This document shows positions 42,034-49,710 of a stretch of DNA of 64,000 bases, piece after piece (within the stretch, counting starts at the first letter, position 1; every line of letters starts with the position of its first letter). This DNA is from an uncultured Flavobacteriales bacterium (lineage in GTDB: Bacteria > Bacteroidota > Bacteroidia > Flavobacteriales > Crocinitomicaceae). The stretch is taken from NCBI GenBank assembly GCA_946479285.1, contig CAMLFH010000020.1:1-64000 (forward strand), given 5' to 3'. Under the pieces are notes generated by a model. It worked only from the letters and a program-made list of their open reading frames with translations, had not been told where the DNA came from and did no database searches. Both the position numbers and the translations under genes were made by a program.

Positions 42034-43014
42034 ATGGAAATCAATTTTACACAACTTCAGGCAGAACTAATCGCCGGAGATCTGGGAGTTCTGGAAGCTG
42101 AAAGAAAAATATATGTCAAAAAGTTTTGGAAAGGCTTCCTGATCTTCCTGGCGCTTTTTGTAGGAGTTCCTTTAACAATCTACATTGTCAATCCGGATTC
42201 CATGATAATAGCATTGATTGCAGGCGGGGTGATTCTGATTATCGCCTCCATTTTCATGGCAATCAGTCACAATCGATTTTACAAGCATTTCAAAGAGCAG
42301 TTTAAAGGGAAAGTGATTCCTGCCGTAGTGAAATTTGTAGATGATCGTTTGGAATATGATCCGCATAGAAGTTTAATGCATCAATATACCGAAAGCCGTA
42401 TTTTTACACGCAGAGCTGATCGTTACAAAGCGGAAGACACCATTTCCGGAAAATTTGAGTCTACGGATTTTGCATTCGGGGAAATCCATACGGAATACAA
42501 ACAGGTAACCACAGACAGCAAAGGAAATCGCCGGGAAAGCTGGCATACCATCTTCAAAGGAATGTTGTTTGTGAGTGATTTCCACAAGAATTTCCAGGGT
42601 GAAACAATGATAGATGTTGATACGATGGAGCGTTTCCTGGGAAAATTAGGACGTAAATTCCAGCAATGGAATCCGAGCAGGCCCGGAAATTTAGTGAAGC
42701 TGGAAAACCCGGAATTTGAAAAGAAATTTGCCGTTTACAGCACCGATGAACAGGAATGCCGCTACATTCTAACGCCTTCCATGATGGAAAGATTATTGGA
42801 AATGACGAAACGGATCAACTTCAAGGTTGCAATTTCATTTAGAAATAACCAGGTTTATATCGCTGTTTTCAATAATATGGACTTGTTCGAACCATCCGTT
42901 TTCGGAAGCTTGCTGAAAGAAGAAGATTACCGCATTATCATCAACATGATGAAACTCATGACCGGAATTATTGAAGATTTAAACCTCAATACCAGAATCT
43001 GGACCAAAGAATAA
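42034..43014 (+). CDS. DUF3137 membrane protein
   Basis: 326 aa. A charged N-terminus (about 1-35) precedes two transmembrane segments (about 36-53 and 60-78). The soluble part has the DUF3137 features FTRRADRYKAEDTISGKFESTDFAFGEIHTEYK, IFKGMLFVSDFHKNFQG and the C-terminal AISFRNNQVYIAVFNNMDLFEPS. Family function is unknown; it is encoded with LemA here and elsewhere. It starts 3 bp after lemA with an ATG. Confidence 0.88.
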   Translation: MEINFTQLQAELIAGDLGVLEAERKIYVKKFWKGFLIFLALFVGVPLTIYIVNPDSMIIALIAGGVILIIASIFMAISHNRFYKHFKEQFKGKVIPAVVKFVDDRLEYDPHRSLMHQYTESRIFTRRADRYKAEDTISGKFESTDFAFGEIHTEYKQVTTDSKGNRRESWHTIFKGMLFVSDFHKNFQGETMIDVDTMERFLGKLGRKFQQWNPSRPGNLVKLENPEFEKKFAVYSTDEQECRYILTPSMMERLLEMTKRINFKVAISFRNNQVYIAVFNNMDLFEPSVFGSLLKEEDYRIIINMMKLMTGIIEDLNLNTRIWTKE

Positions 43015-43038
43015 TCGATTTAGTAAAGGAATTTCTTG

Positions 43039-43070
43039 TCTCCCCCTTTGGAGGGAGACTAAGGGGGAGG
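43039..43070 (+). terminator. Hairpin after the DUF3137 gene
   Basis: CTCCCCCTT (43040-43048) and AAGGGGGAG (43061-43069) form a perfect 9-bp stem; TCTCCC (43039-43044) can also pair with GGGAGA (43053-43058) as an alternative. There is no T-run, so this may be a REP-type repeat rather than a true terminator; similar GGGGGAG hairpins are frequent in this phylum. Confidence 0.5.
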
Positions 43071-43112
43071 ATATTTCTGACGACTTTTGAGTCTTCAATG
43101 CCTCGCATTCAC

Positions 43113-43120
43113 TATATTTG
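43113..43120 (+). promoter_or_regulatory. -7 promoter box of the phosphoglucomutase gene
   Basis: TATATTTG, exact match to TAnnTTTG. It overlaps the first possible TTG start (43118), which rules that start out, and lies 21 bp before the TTG at 43142. Confidence 0.55.
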
Positions 43121-43141
43121 AACACACAAAACAGAATCAAT

Positions 43142-44551
43142 TTGGCAACAAAAATAAAATTTGGAACAGATGGTTGGAGAGCAATCATCGCAGATGAATT
43201 TACAGTTGAAAACGTAGCAAGAGTAGCATACGCAACTGCTCAATGGCTCAAGAAGTCCGACTGGAATTCTAAAATTGCATTGGGGCATGACTGCCGTTTT
43301 GCAGGTGAACTTTTTACTGAAATTGCTGCTAAAGTGTTTTTGCATGAAGGAATGGAGGTACTGATGTCGAAAGGATTTGTTTCTACACCGATGATTTCCC
43401 TCGCTGCAAATCAATTGGGATGTGGATTAGGAGTAATTGTTACCGCAAGTCACAATCCGCCTTCTTACAACGGTTATAAGTTGAAAGCGCATTACGGCGG
43501 TCCTTTAACTCCTGAGTTGGTTCAGGAAATCGAAGACATTATTCCGGATTCACTTCCGTTCGATTATGCATCTGTTGATTTAGCTTCATTTGAGAAATCC
43601 GGAAAATTGGAAATTGTAGATTTTGAAACGCGGTATGTAGAGCATATTGAAAAGAATTTCGACCTGGAAGCAATTCGCAAATCCGGATTAAACCTGGTTT
43701 ACGACGCGATGTACGGATCCGGGCAAAATGTGATCAGACGTATTTTACCCGATGTTCAATTGCTTCATTGCGATTACAATCCTTCTTTCATGGGGCAGGC
43801 ACCGGAACCGATCCAGAAGAACCTGCAGGAATTGGAACAATACATCAAATCAAAAGGGAATATACACTGTGCTTTGGCTACAGACGGTGATGCAGACCGT
43901 ATTGGTTTGTATAACGGAAAAGGTGAATTCATTGATTCTCACCACATCATTTTATTGCTGCTTCAGTATTTGGTGAGCAATAAAGGCCTGAGCGGGAAAG
44001 TGGTTACTGCATTCAGTACAACTCCGAGAGTAAAAAAGCTGGCGGAACACTATGGACTGGAATACGAAGTAGTGAAGATCGGTTTCAAATACATTGCCGG
44101 GATCATGGTAGATGAAGATGTATTGATAGGAGGCGAGGAATCTGGTGGAATTGCTGTAAAAGGACATATTCCGGAGCGTGATGGAATCTGGATGGGACTG
44201 ATTATTTGGGAATACATGGCAAAATCCGGAAAAACATTGGATCAGCTGATTGACGAAGTATACGCGATCGTCGGACCATTTAAGTTCGAAAGAAATGATT
44301 TGCACCTTACCGAAGACAAGAAGCAGGCAATTGTTGCAAAATGTCAGAATAACGAATTTAAAAGCTTTGGAAAATACACCGTTGATTCTGTTGGAACGAT
44401 TGACGGATGGAAGTTCTTCTTTGATGATAACCGCTGGATGATGATCCGCGCATCAGGAACAGAGCCCGTTTTGAGAACTTATGCAGAAGCTCCGACACTC
44501 GAAGAAGTGAGGGAGATTTTAAAGATAACCGAACAAACAATCTGCAATTAA
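43142..44551 (+). CDS. Phosphoglucomutase/phosphomannomutase family protein
   Basis: 469-aa alpha-D-phosphohexomutase. KIKFGTDGWRAIIADEFTVENV opens the fold; the phosphoserine loop is VIVTASHNPPSYNGYKLKA, the metal loop ATDGDADRIGLYN, the sugar loop IGGEESGGIAVKGHIPERDG, and the phosphate loop MIRASGTEPVLRTYAEA. GEESGG is the form usual for glucose- and mannose-phosphate mutases. Likely substrate is glucose-1/6-phosphate, not provable here. An ORF start at TTG 43118 overlaps the -7 box, so the TTG at 43142 (reading MATKIKFGTDGW) is preferred. Confidence 0.9.
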   Translation: MATKIKFGTDGWRAIIADEFTVENVARVAYATAQWLKKSDWNSKIALGHDCRFAGELFTEIAAKVFLHEGMEVLMSKGFVSTPMISLAANQLGCGLGVIVTASHNPPSYNGYKLKAHYGGPLTPELVQEIEDIIPDSLPFDYASVDLASFEKSGKLEIVDFETRYVEHIEKNFDLEAIRKSGLNLVYDAMYGSGQNVIRRILPDVQLLHCDYNPSFMGQAPEPIQKNLQELEQYIKSKGNIHCALATDGDADRIGLYNGKGEFIDSHHIILLLLQYLVSNKGLSGKVVTAFSTTPRVKKLAEHYGLEYEVVKIGFKYIAGIMVDEDVLIGGEESGGIAVKGHIPERDGIWMGLIIWEYMAKSGKTLDQLIDEVYAIVGPFKFERNDLHLTEDKKQAIVAKCQNNEFKSFGKYTVDSVGTIDGWKFFFDDNRWMMIRASGTEPVLRTYAEAPTLEEVREILKITEQTICN

Positions 44552-44556
44552 AATAG

Positions 44557-44592
44557 AAATCCCCGATCAGTTTTGATCGGGGATTTTTTTAT
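44557..44592. terminator. Strong bidirectional terminator
   Basis: A perfect 13-bp stem: AAATCCCCGATCA (44557-44569) with TGATCGGGGATTT (44574-44586), loop of four, then seven T on the plus strand. Placed between convergent genes; A/T-rich flanks on both sides let it serve both. Confidence 0.92.
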
Positions 44593-45152
44593 TAATGGTG
44601 TCCGTGTCCTCTTCCGTGACCATGTCCATGTCCATGACCATGTCCGGGATGATGATCGTGACCATGTCCACGCTCTTTCACAACAATCACACGCTCTTCC
44701 ACATAAACCGGTTGCGGTTCCGGCCTGGAGTTAATTTCGAAATGAAAACTCACATTTGGTTTCGGTCTGCTGTCAACTCTTACTCTAGCTTGTGCTGTCC
44801 TGGGAACAGGTGCGGGAGTTCGGTATGCAACATAAGTTCGCCGGTGCTCCACATTGTAATAATACGGATGAACGGAAGCAATTTGAAGTTCAACCCTCGG
44901 GGCGTCCGAATAAGCAAAAGCAACATATCTTCCCGGGATATGTGAAACAGGTTTCCAATAACTTCTTTCCCACACGAAATAAGTGCTTTCTACCGGATCG
45001 TAATAAACGTTTTGTCTCGGATAATAATAGTAATGATGCTTTTTGGGTGGATGATTGTGCCAATGGCCCGGACGTGCATATAAACCACCGCTGATGCTTA
45101 GCATTAAGCATAACATAAAAAAACGAGCGAATAATTTCTTTGAATTTTTCAT
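44592..45152 (-). CDS. Secreted protein with His/Gly-rich tail
   Basis: 186 aa with a signal peptide (cut near YA-RPG). The mature N-terminus is rich in His, Pro and Tyr (GHWHNHPPKKHHYYYYPRQN), then YDPVESTYFVWERSYWKPVSHIPGRYVAFAY and a Pro/Arg/Val-rich middle. The last about 25 residues are almost only Gly and His with one Asp, Pro and Arg, about 12 His in all. This composition suggests Ni/Zn/Cu binding or storage in the periplasm or at the surface, by inference. No family recognised. The codons of the tail form a CATG-rich direct repeat. It converges with the phosphoglucomutase gene. Confidence 0.78.
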   Translation of the reverse strand: MKNSKKLFARFFMLCLMLSISGGLYARPGHWHNHPPKKHHYYYYPRQNVYYDPVESTYFVWERSYWKPVSHIPGRYVAFAYSDAPRVELQIASVHPYYYNVEHRRTYVAYRTPAPVPRTAQARVRVDSRPKPNVSFHFEINSRPEPQPVYVEERVIVVKERGHGHDHHPGHGHGHGHGHGRGHGHH

Positions 45153-45369
45153 GACTATAGTGTATTATGATTTGCAGTATTCCCTTCCCAAGAGTCCTGC
45201 CATTTTTTAAAGAATGAAACTCTGTGAACCGTTTTGACTTGAAAAACAAGTGTTTTGGAAGAACAATAAATGGATAATGAGTTTCTCCGAATTGAAAATT
45301 TATTTCAAATCGAATTGTTAATTTTCAAATTGAAATAATAGAAGAAAGGATATCATTCGCAATTCAGGC

Positions 45370-45388
45370 TCCCGATACTTTATCGGGA
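45370..45388. repeat. Palindrome TCCCGATA-CTT-TATCGGGA
   Basis: Perfect 8-bp arms around a 3-bp spacer, 56 bp before aroC. Same family as 34273-34290 within parC. Confidence 0.7.
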
Positions 45389-45410
45389 AGAGAATTCGCA
45401 TTAGAATGAT

Positions 45411-45418
45411 TACTTTTG
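45411..45418 (+). promoter_or_regulatory. -7 promoter box of aroC
   Basis: TACTTTTG matches TAnnTTTG, 25 bp before the aroC ATG at 45444. Confidence 0.55.
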
Positions 45419-45443
45419 GATAGATCATTCGCACGCATAAATT

Positions 45444-46511
45444 ATGGCAGGTTCTGTTTTTGGAAATTTAGTTCGCTTAAGCACTTTTGGAGAATCACAC
45501 GGCAAAGCAATAGGTGGTATCCTGGAAGGAATTCCTGCCGGTTTCTCCCTTGACCTGGATGAACTCCAAAAAGAACTGGATCGGAGAAGACCGGGGCAAT
45601 CGGCCATCGTCACACAGCGAAAAGAATCGGATAAAGTGCAATTTCTGTCCGGCATTTTTGAAGGAAAGACCCTGGGAACACCAATTGGCTTCCTGGTGGA
45701 AAATGAAGATCAGAGATCTGCTGATTACAACGAACTTCAAAAAGCATTCAGACCTTCACATGCCGATTTTACCTATCAGCAAAAATACGGCATCAGGGAT
45801 TACCGCGGTGGCGGACGTTCTTCTGCACGGGAAACCGTTTCACGAGTAGTTGCCGGAGCAATTGCCAAACAGGTATTGGCGCAGCAGGGAATTCGGATCG
45901 ATGCTTTTGTGGACCAGATCGGTTCCTTGAAATGGCTCGGAGAATGGAATTCTGCATTGAAATCTATCAGTGAATCAACCATTGTGCGTGTTCCCTCTGT
46001 AGAAATGGCCGCTGAAATGGAAGAATTGATTCGCGAAGTGAGAAAAGACGGTGACACAATTGGCGGGAGCATTCGCTGCGTGATTGAAGGTGTCCCTGCA
46101 GGGATCGGCGAACCTGTTTTTGATAAATTACATGCCGAATTGGGAAAAGCAATGCTTTCTATCAATGCGGTTAAAGGTTTTGAGATCGGTTCCGGTTTTG
46201 ATGCTGTTTCCATGAGAGGTTCTCAGCACAACGATTTGTTTTCAACAGATGGGAAGACGAGGACGAATCATTCAGGTGGAATCCAGGGTGGTATTTCCAA
46301 CGGAATGCCGATCGATTTCAGAGTAGCATTCAAACCTGTAGCAACCATTATGCAGGAACAGCAAACAATCAATGAATCCTTTGAATCAGTTTCTTTAAGC
46401 GGTAAAGGAAGACACGATCCTTGTGTTGTTCCGAGAGCCGTTCCGATTGTAGAATGTATGGCTTCACTGGTCATCCTTGATTACCTGTTAATTCAAAAAG
46501 CTTATCACTAA
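45444..46511 (+). CDS. aroC: Chorismate synthase
   Basis: 355 aa. Last step of the shikimate pathway, converting 5-enolpyruvylshikimate-3-phosphate to chorismate with reduced FMN. The three family signatures are present: [46 protein letters not shown], and SDLFSTDG-region through [18 protein letters not shown] (here [17 protein letters not shown]), followed by KFPVAT-type core FKPVATIM and [16 protein letters not shown]. Normal length. Single gene with its own -7 box. Confidence 0.97.
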   Translation: MAGSVFGNLVRLSTFGESHGKAIGGILEGIPAGFSLDLDELQKELDRRRPGQSAIVTQRKESDKVQFLSGIFEGKTLGTPIGFLVENEDQRSADYNELQKAFRPSHADFTYQQKYGIRDYRGGGRSSARETVSRVVAGAIAKQVLAQQGIRIDAFVDQIGSLKWLGEWNSALKSISESTIVRVPSVEMAAEMEELIREVRKDGDTIGGSIRCVIEGVPAGIGEPVFDKLHAELGKAMLSINAVKGFEIGSGFDAVSMRGSQHNDLFSTDGKTRTNHSGGIQGGISNGMPIDFRVAFKPVATIMQEQQTINESFESVSLSGKGRHDPCVVPRAVPIVECMASLVILDYLLIQKAYH

Positions 46512-46654
46512 ATGAAACAGGGTTTGGAAAAAAAACTGGCCAAGAGAACTCCGTGTTTTTAAATTGAAATAGCTTGAAAAAAAACTCCTGTTTTTAACGT
46601 AAAATAAGAGCAAATTCCATGGTTTTTTGCTTAGTATTTGTTAAATTCAGGGGC

Positions 46655-47929
46655 ATGGAACGAAAAAGAATAGTCATCATAGGTGGTGGCTTTGCGGGAT
46701 TGAATCTCGCCCGTAAATTGGCTAAGTCCGATTGTGAAATTGTCCTGGTGGATAAACAGAACCACCACATGTTTCAACCCTTGTTTTATCAGGTTGCGAG
46801 TGCACGCCTGGAACCTTCCAATATCTCCTTTCCATTCAGGGCCATTTTCAGGCGCAGGAAAAATGTAGATTTCCGATACGCTACCGTAAACCGTATTCGT
46901 CCGGAAGATAATGTCGTGGAAACTTCCATGGGAGAAATCACCTATGACGAACTGGTTATTGCAACAGGATGCAAAACGAACTTTTTTGGAGATCCGGAAC
47001 TGGAAAAAAACACGTTGGCTATGAAAACGACCCAGCAAACTATCCACATTCGGAACACAATCCTTTCTAAGTTTGAAAAGATCATGTTTGCGAATACGCA
47101 GCAGGAAAAAGATGAGTTGATGAACCTGGTTATTGTAGGTGCAGGACCAACAGGTGTGGAACTTTCAGGCGCGTTCGTAGAAATGAAAACAAAGGTTCTG
47201 CCACATGATTATCCGCATTACGATTTCTCCAAATTGAGAATTGTTTTGCTGGAAGGAAGCCCGAATACGCTAAATGCCATGAGTGATAAGTCCAGAACAT
47301 GGTCTCGTAAATATTTAGAGAAAATGGGAGTAGACGTCAGAACTTCAACCGTTGTTTCTTCTTATGACGGACACAATCTGACTTTGAAGAACGGAGAAAC
47401 GATTCCTACACAAACGGTTATTTGGGCTGCGGGTGTTCAGGGAAATGTGCTTCCGGGTCTTGAAAAAGCAACGATGGTAAGAGCGCGTTACACAGTCGAC
47501 AGAAACTCTTTGGTTAAAGGTTACAGCAATGTCTATGCTATTGGAGATATTTCCTACATGGAAACTGAGAAATATCCGCAAGGTCATCCACAATTAGCGA
47601 ATGTAGCAATCAACCAGGGGAAAATACTGGCAAATAACTTTCGTGCGCGCTGGTCAGGACGAAAAATGACACCTTTTGAGTACAAAGATAAAGGAACAAT
47701 GGCTACCGTTGGAAAATTCAAAGCAGTAGTTGAACTGCCGAATTTCAAGTTCCAGGGTTATTTTGCCTGGATGGTTTGGATGGCGCTTCACCTGATGCTG
47801 ATTCTAAGTATTCGAAACAAGATTGCAGTATTTTTCAACTGGGCCTGGAGATTCATTACCGGAGACACTTCTTTACGTTTAATCCTGCGGGACGAACGCG
47901 ACAGGGAATTGACCCGGAGAAACGATTAA
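46655..47929 (+). CDS. ndh: Type II NADH dehydrogenase (NDH-2)
   Basis: 424 aa. FAD-binding motif RIVIIGGGFAGLNLARKLA, VDKQNHHMFQPLFYQVA, VIATGCKTNFFG, the NADH-binding Rossmann motif LVIVGAGPTGVELSGAF, then VIWAAGVQG and VYAIGDISYME closing the FAD site. The C-terminal FQGYFAWMVWMALHLMLILSIRNKI is the amphipathic or membrane-anchoring region typical of NDH-2. It oxidises NADH and reduces quinone without pumping protons. The ORF can be read from 46619, but the ATG at 46655 places the Rossmann fold at the N-terminus and I use it. Confidence 0.92.
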   Translation: MERKRIVIIGGGFAGLNLARKLAKSDCEIVLVDKQNHHMFQPLFYQVASARLEPSNISFPFRAIFRRRKNVDFRYATVNRIRPEDNVVETSMGEITYDELVIATGCKTNFFGDPELEKNTLAMKTTQQTIHIRNTILSKFEKIMFANTQQEKDELMNLVIVGAGPTGVELSGAFVEMKTKVLPHDYPHYDFSKLRIVLLEGSPNTLNAMSDKSRTWSRKYLEKMGVDVRTSTVVSSYDGHNLTLKNGETIPTQTVIWAAGVQGNVLPGLEKATMVRARYTVDRNSLVKGYSNVYAIGDISYMETEKYPQGHPQLANVAINQGKILANNFRARWSGRKMTPFEYKDKGTMATVGKFKAVVELPNFKFQGYFAWMVWMALHLMLILSIRNKIAVFFNWAWRFITGDTSLRLILRDERDRELTRRND

Positions 47930-47940
47930 AATTCAGTATA

Positions 47941-48005
47941 AAAAGGTGACTGAATGCTTACGCTAAAGCTTCAGCACAAGCGTAGCGGAGTCGAAGTCAC
48001 CTTTT
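47941..48005. terminator. Long inverted repeat between convergent ndh and T9SS gene
   Basis: Outer arms AAAAGGTGACT (47941-47951) and AGTCACCTTTT (47995-48005) are perfect 11-bp; inside, TACGCT pairs with AGCGTA. The right part (GTAGCGGAGTCGAAGT) matches the arm of the 14457 repeat. Likely a bidirectional terminator built from a dispersed element. Confidence 0.8.
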
Positions 48006-48007
48006 AT

Positions 48008-48904
48008 TTATTGTTTTACAATTCTCACAGTCTCTTTAAACTCTTTCGATTGAACGATAACCAGGTACAAACCACTTGGCAGATCATTCAGATCAATTAC
48101 CTGGCGGAAAGTTCCACGTGCTATCTTTCCCGAATGAATTTCCCGGATAAATTTCCCGCTGGTGTCGTATAGATTAATCTGCATCCGTTCTTTTTCAGGT
48201 GCCTGGATTTCCAGTGTGGTACTTTCAACCGCCGGATTTGGAAAAGCGAGTGCTTTGAATTCAGTTGGATAAGGAACGCCGTTTTCATCTAGTTCCGTAG
48301 ATGTTTGCTCCAAAAAATCCCGATGAACACTCGTGATTGCAGAGCCTCCGCCAAGGACAAGACGTTCCGATTCAATGATTTCTTCTTTTTCAAGTGGGGG
48401 AGCTTCCTGGATGTATGGTCGTTCATATGCCCCCATAATATAAGATTCTATTTCGATTAATTCAACAGCAGGAGGCACGAAACCAATGACGCTGGGTTCT
48501 CCCATTAGTGTAGTTTCCATTTTATCTGCCTGGTGAGAGGCAATATTGTACGCAATTTGCTGTACGGATTCAATTTTTTGCTGATCTTTTTCATCTTCGC
48601 AGCTGAAAAGCGCAAGCCCGAAAACGATCAATAAAGCAGCGATAAACAATTGTTGCGGATTTCTTTTCTTTTCTAAGATCCAGGCGTTGAATTCACTGTT
48701 TAATTGGCGTTCCTGGCGCACAGTCATGCGAACACAAAGCGATTCGCCACTTAGTTCCAGCATAGTGGATTTGATTTCGTTCACGGATTTCGTACTGAAA
48801 TCATGGACCTGTTTGGCACACTTCTGACAAAAAGCTCCTTTTTCAGTGGGAGTCATTCCGTTCCAGTTTTCAGAACAAGGCGTTTCAATTCCAAAATTTT
48901 TCAT
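48008..48904 (-). CDS. Cys-motif / single-TM protein with T9SS type A domain
   Basis: 298 aa without an N-terminal signal peptide. Residues 10-40 read CSENWNGMTPTEKGAFCQKCAKQVHDFSTKS, a Cys-pair motif (Cys10, Cys26, Cys29) repeatedly seen at the N-terminus of Bacteroidota membrane proteins. One hydrophobic segment lies at 86-101 and ends LFSCED, which looks like a lipobox. A long linker follows, then a type A T9SS domain (ALAFPNPAVESTTLEIQ to KETVRIVKQ). If full-length, the N-terminus is cytoplasmic and the rest exported, an odd arrangement for T9SS cargo. A shorter start at Met60 would still leave a long n-region. Function unknown. Confidence 0.75.
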   Translation of the reverse strand: MKNFGIETPCSENWNGMTPTEKGAFCQKCAKQVHDFSTKSVNEIKSTMLELSGESLCVRMTVRQERQLNSEFNAWILEKKRNPQQLFIAALLIVFGLALFSCEDEKDQQKIESVQQIAYNIASHQADKMETTLMGEPSVIGFVPPAVELIEIESYIMGAYERPYIQEAPPLEKEEIIESERLVLGGGSAITSVHRDFLEQTSTELDENGVPYPTEFKALAFPNPAVESTTLEIQAPEKERMQINLYDTSGKFIREIHSGKIARGTFRQVIDLNDLPSGLYLVIVQSKEFKETVRIVKQ

Positions 48905-49050
48905 AGCAGTTCAAATGGGTTTGTAATTTGTTGTCGGTAAGTAAGATGGAAGCTAAAAGGAATTTCCATAAATTCTCTTAAAAAGATTTAAAGGTTCGGG
49001 AATCATTGATTAAAATGTAGTGGAATGGAATTGAATCGAATCCAAAATGC

Positions 49051-49058
49051 TAACTTTG
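49051..49058 (+). promoter_or_regulatory. Promoter of the DUF4293 gene
   Basis: TAACTTTG (-7) with TTG at 49031-49033 (-33), spaced 17 bp: an almost ideal Bacteroidota housekeeping promoter, 18 bp before the ATG at 49077. Confidence 0.65.
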
Positions 49059-49076
49059 AGAGCAAATTCGTAAAAC

Positions 49077-49556
49077 ATGATCCAACGCATTCAAACCGTA
49101 TACTTTTTAATAGCAGCTATTCTTGTTGCAACAACACTTTTCGGAACAGATTTGTTTTCTTTTCACCAGGTTAAAAATATTCATGCTTCAGCCTATGCAT
49201 TAGTAAGTGGAGATTGGGCTACGAAGAATGAAGTACTTAGAAAATTGGATTTTTGGATGCTTTCCCTGGTGCAGATTATTTTTGCTCTGATGATCATTTT
49301 CTCCTTCAAAATGCGCCATCGCCAGATTTTCTTAGGTTGGATTTTATTGGTATTGAATCTTTTAAGTTCCGTTTGGATCCTGTTAGGAGCAAGTGTTCAC
49401 TCCACAGAATGTCTTAAGTGCCCGGAACCGGCAACGAATTTATCTTTTGGTATTGTCTTCTATCTGCACGCTGCAGCATTTATTTTTATATTCCTTGGAA
49501 TCCGCGGAGTCCGTAAAGACAAAAAGATGATTGATTCGTTGAATAGGCTTCGATAA
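49077..49556 (+). CDS. DUF4293 membrane protein
   Basis: 159 aa with four transmembrane segments (about 7-25, 57-78, 83-105 and 125-145). It starts MIQRIQTVYFLIAAI, the typical DUF4293 opening, and has the charged end RKDKKMIDSLNRLR. Function unknown; the family is restricted mostly to Bacteroidota. Single gene with a clear promoter and a terminator after the stop. Confidence 0.88.
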   Translation: MIQRIQTVYFLIAAILVATTLFGTDLFSFHQVKNIHASAYALVSGDWATKNEVLRKLDFWMLSLVQIIFALMIIFSFKMRHRQIFLGWILLVLNLLSSVWILLGASVHSTECLKCPEPATNLSFGIVFYLHAAAFIFIFLGIRGVRKDKKMIDSLNRLR

Positions 49557-49571
49557 TCAATTAAAAAATAG

Positions 49572-49608
49572 ACGCAGGGGCAGAAAATTTTCCGCCCCTA
49601 CGTTTTTA
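49572..49608 (+). terminator. Terminator after the DUF4293 gene
   Basis: ACGCAGGGGC and GCCCCTACGT form a 10-bp stem with one mismatch around an AAAATTTT-containing loop, followed by TTTTT. The AGGGGC..GCCCCTAC arms are related to other GTAGG hairpins in the window. Confidence 0.85.
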
Positions 49609-49614
49609 AATAGC

Positions 49615-49622
49615 TATCTTTG
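49615..49622 (+). promoter_or_regulatory. -7 promoter box of the ABC-F gene
   Basis: TATCTTTG matches TAnnTTTG and lies 88 bp before the ATG, implying a leader of about 80 nt in which GCTCTGCC (49650s) can pair with GGCAAGAGC (49663-49671). Confidence 0.55.
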
Positions 49623-49710
49623 TGCCGTCGCTGACCTTGCTCTGCCGAAGTGGCTACACAAAGGCAAGAGCTTTAGCCCAAGCGTTGCACCTCAAAAAAC
49701 AACAAACAGC

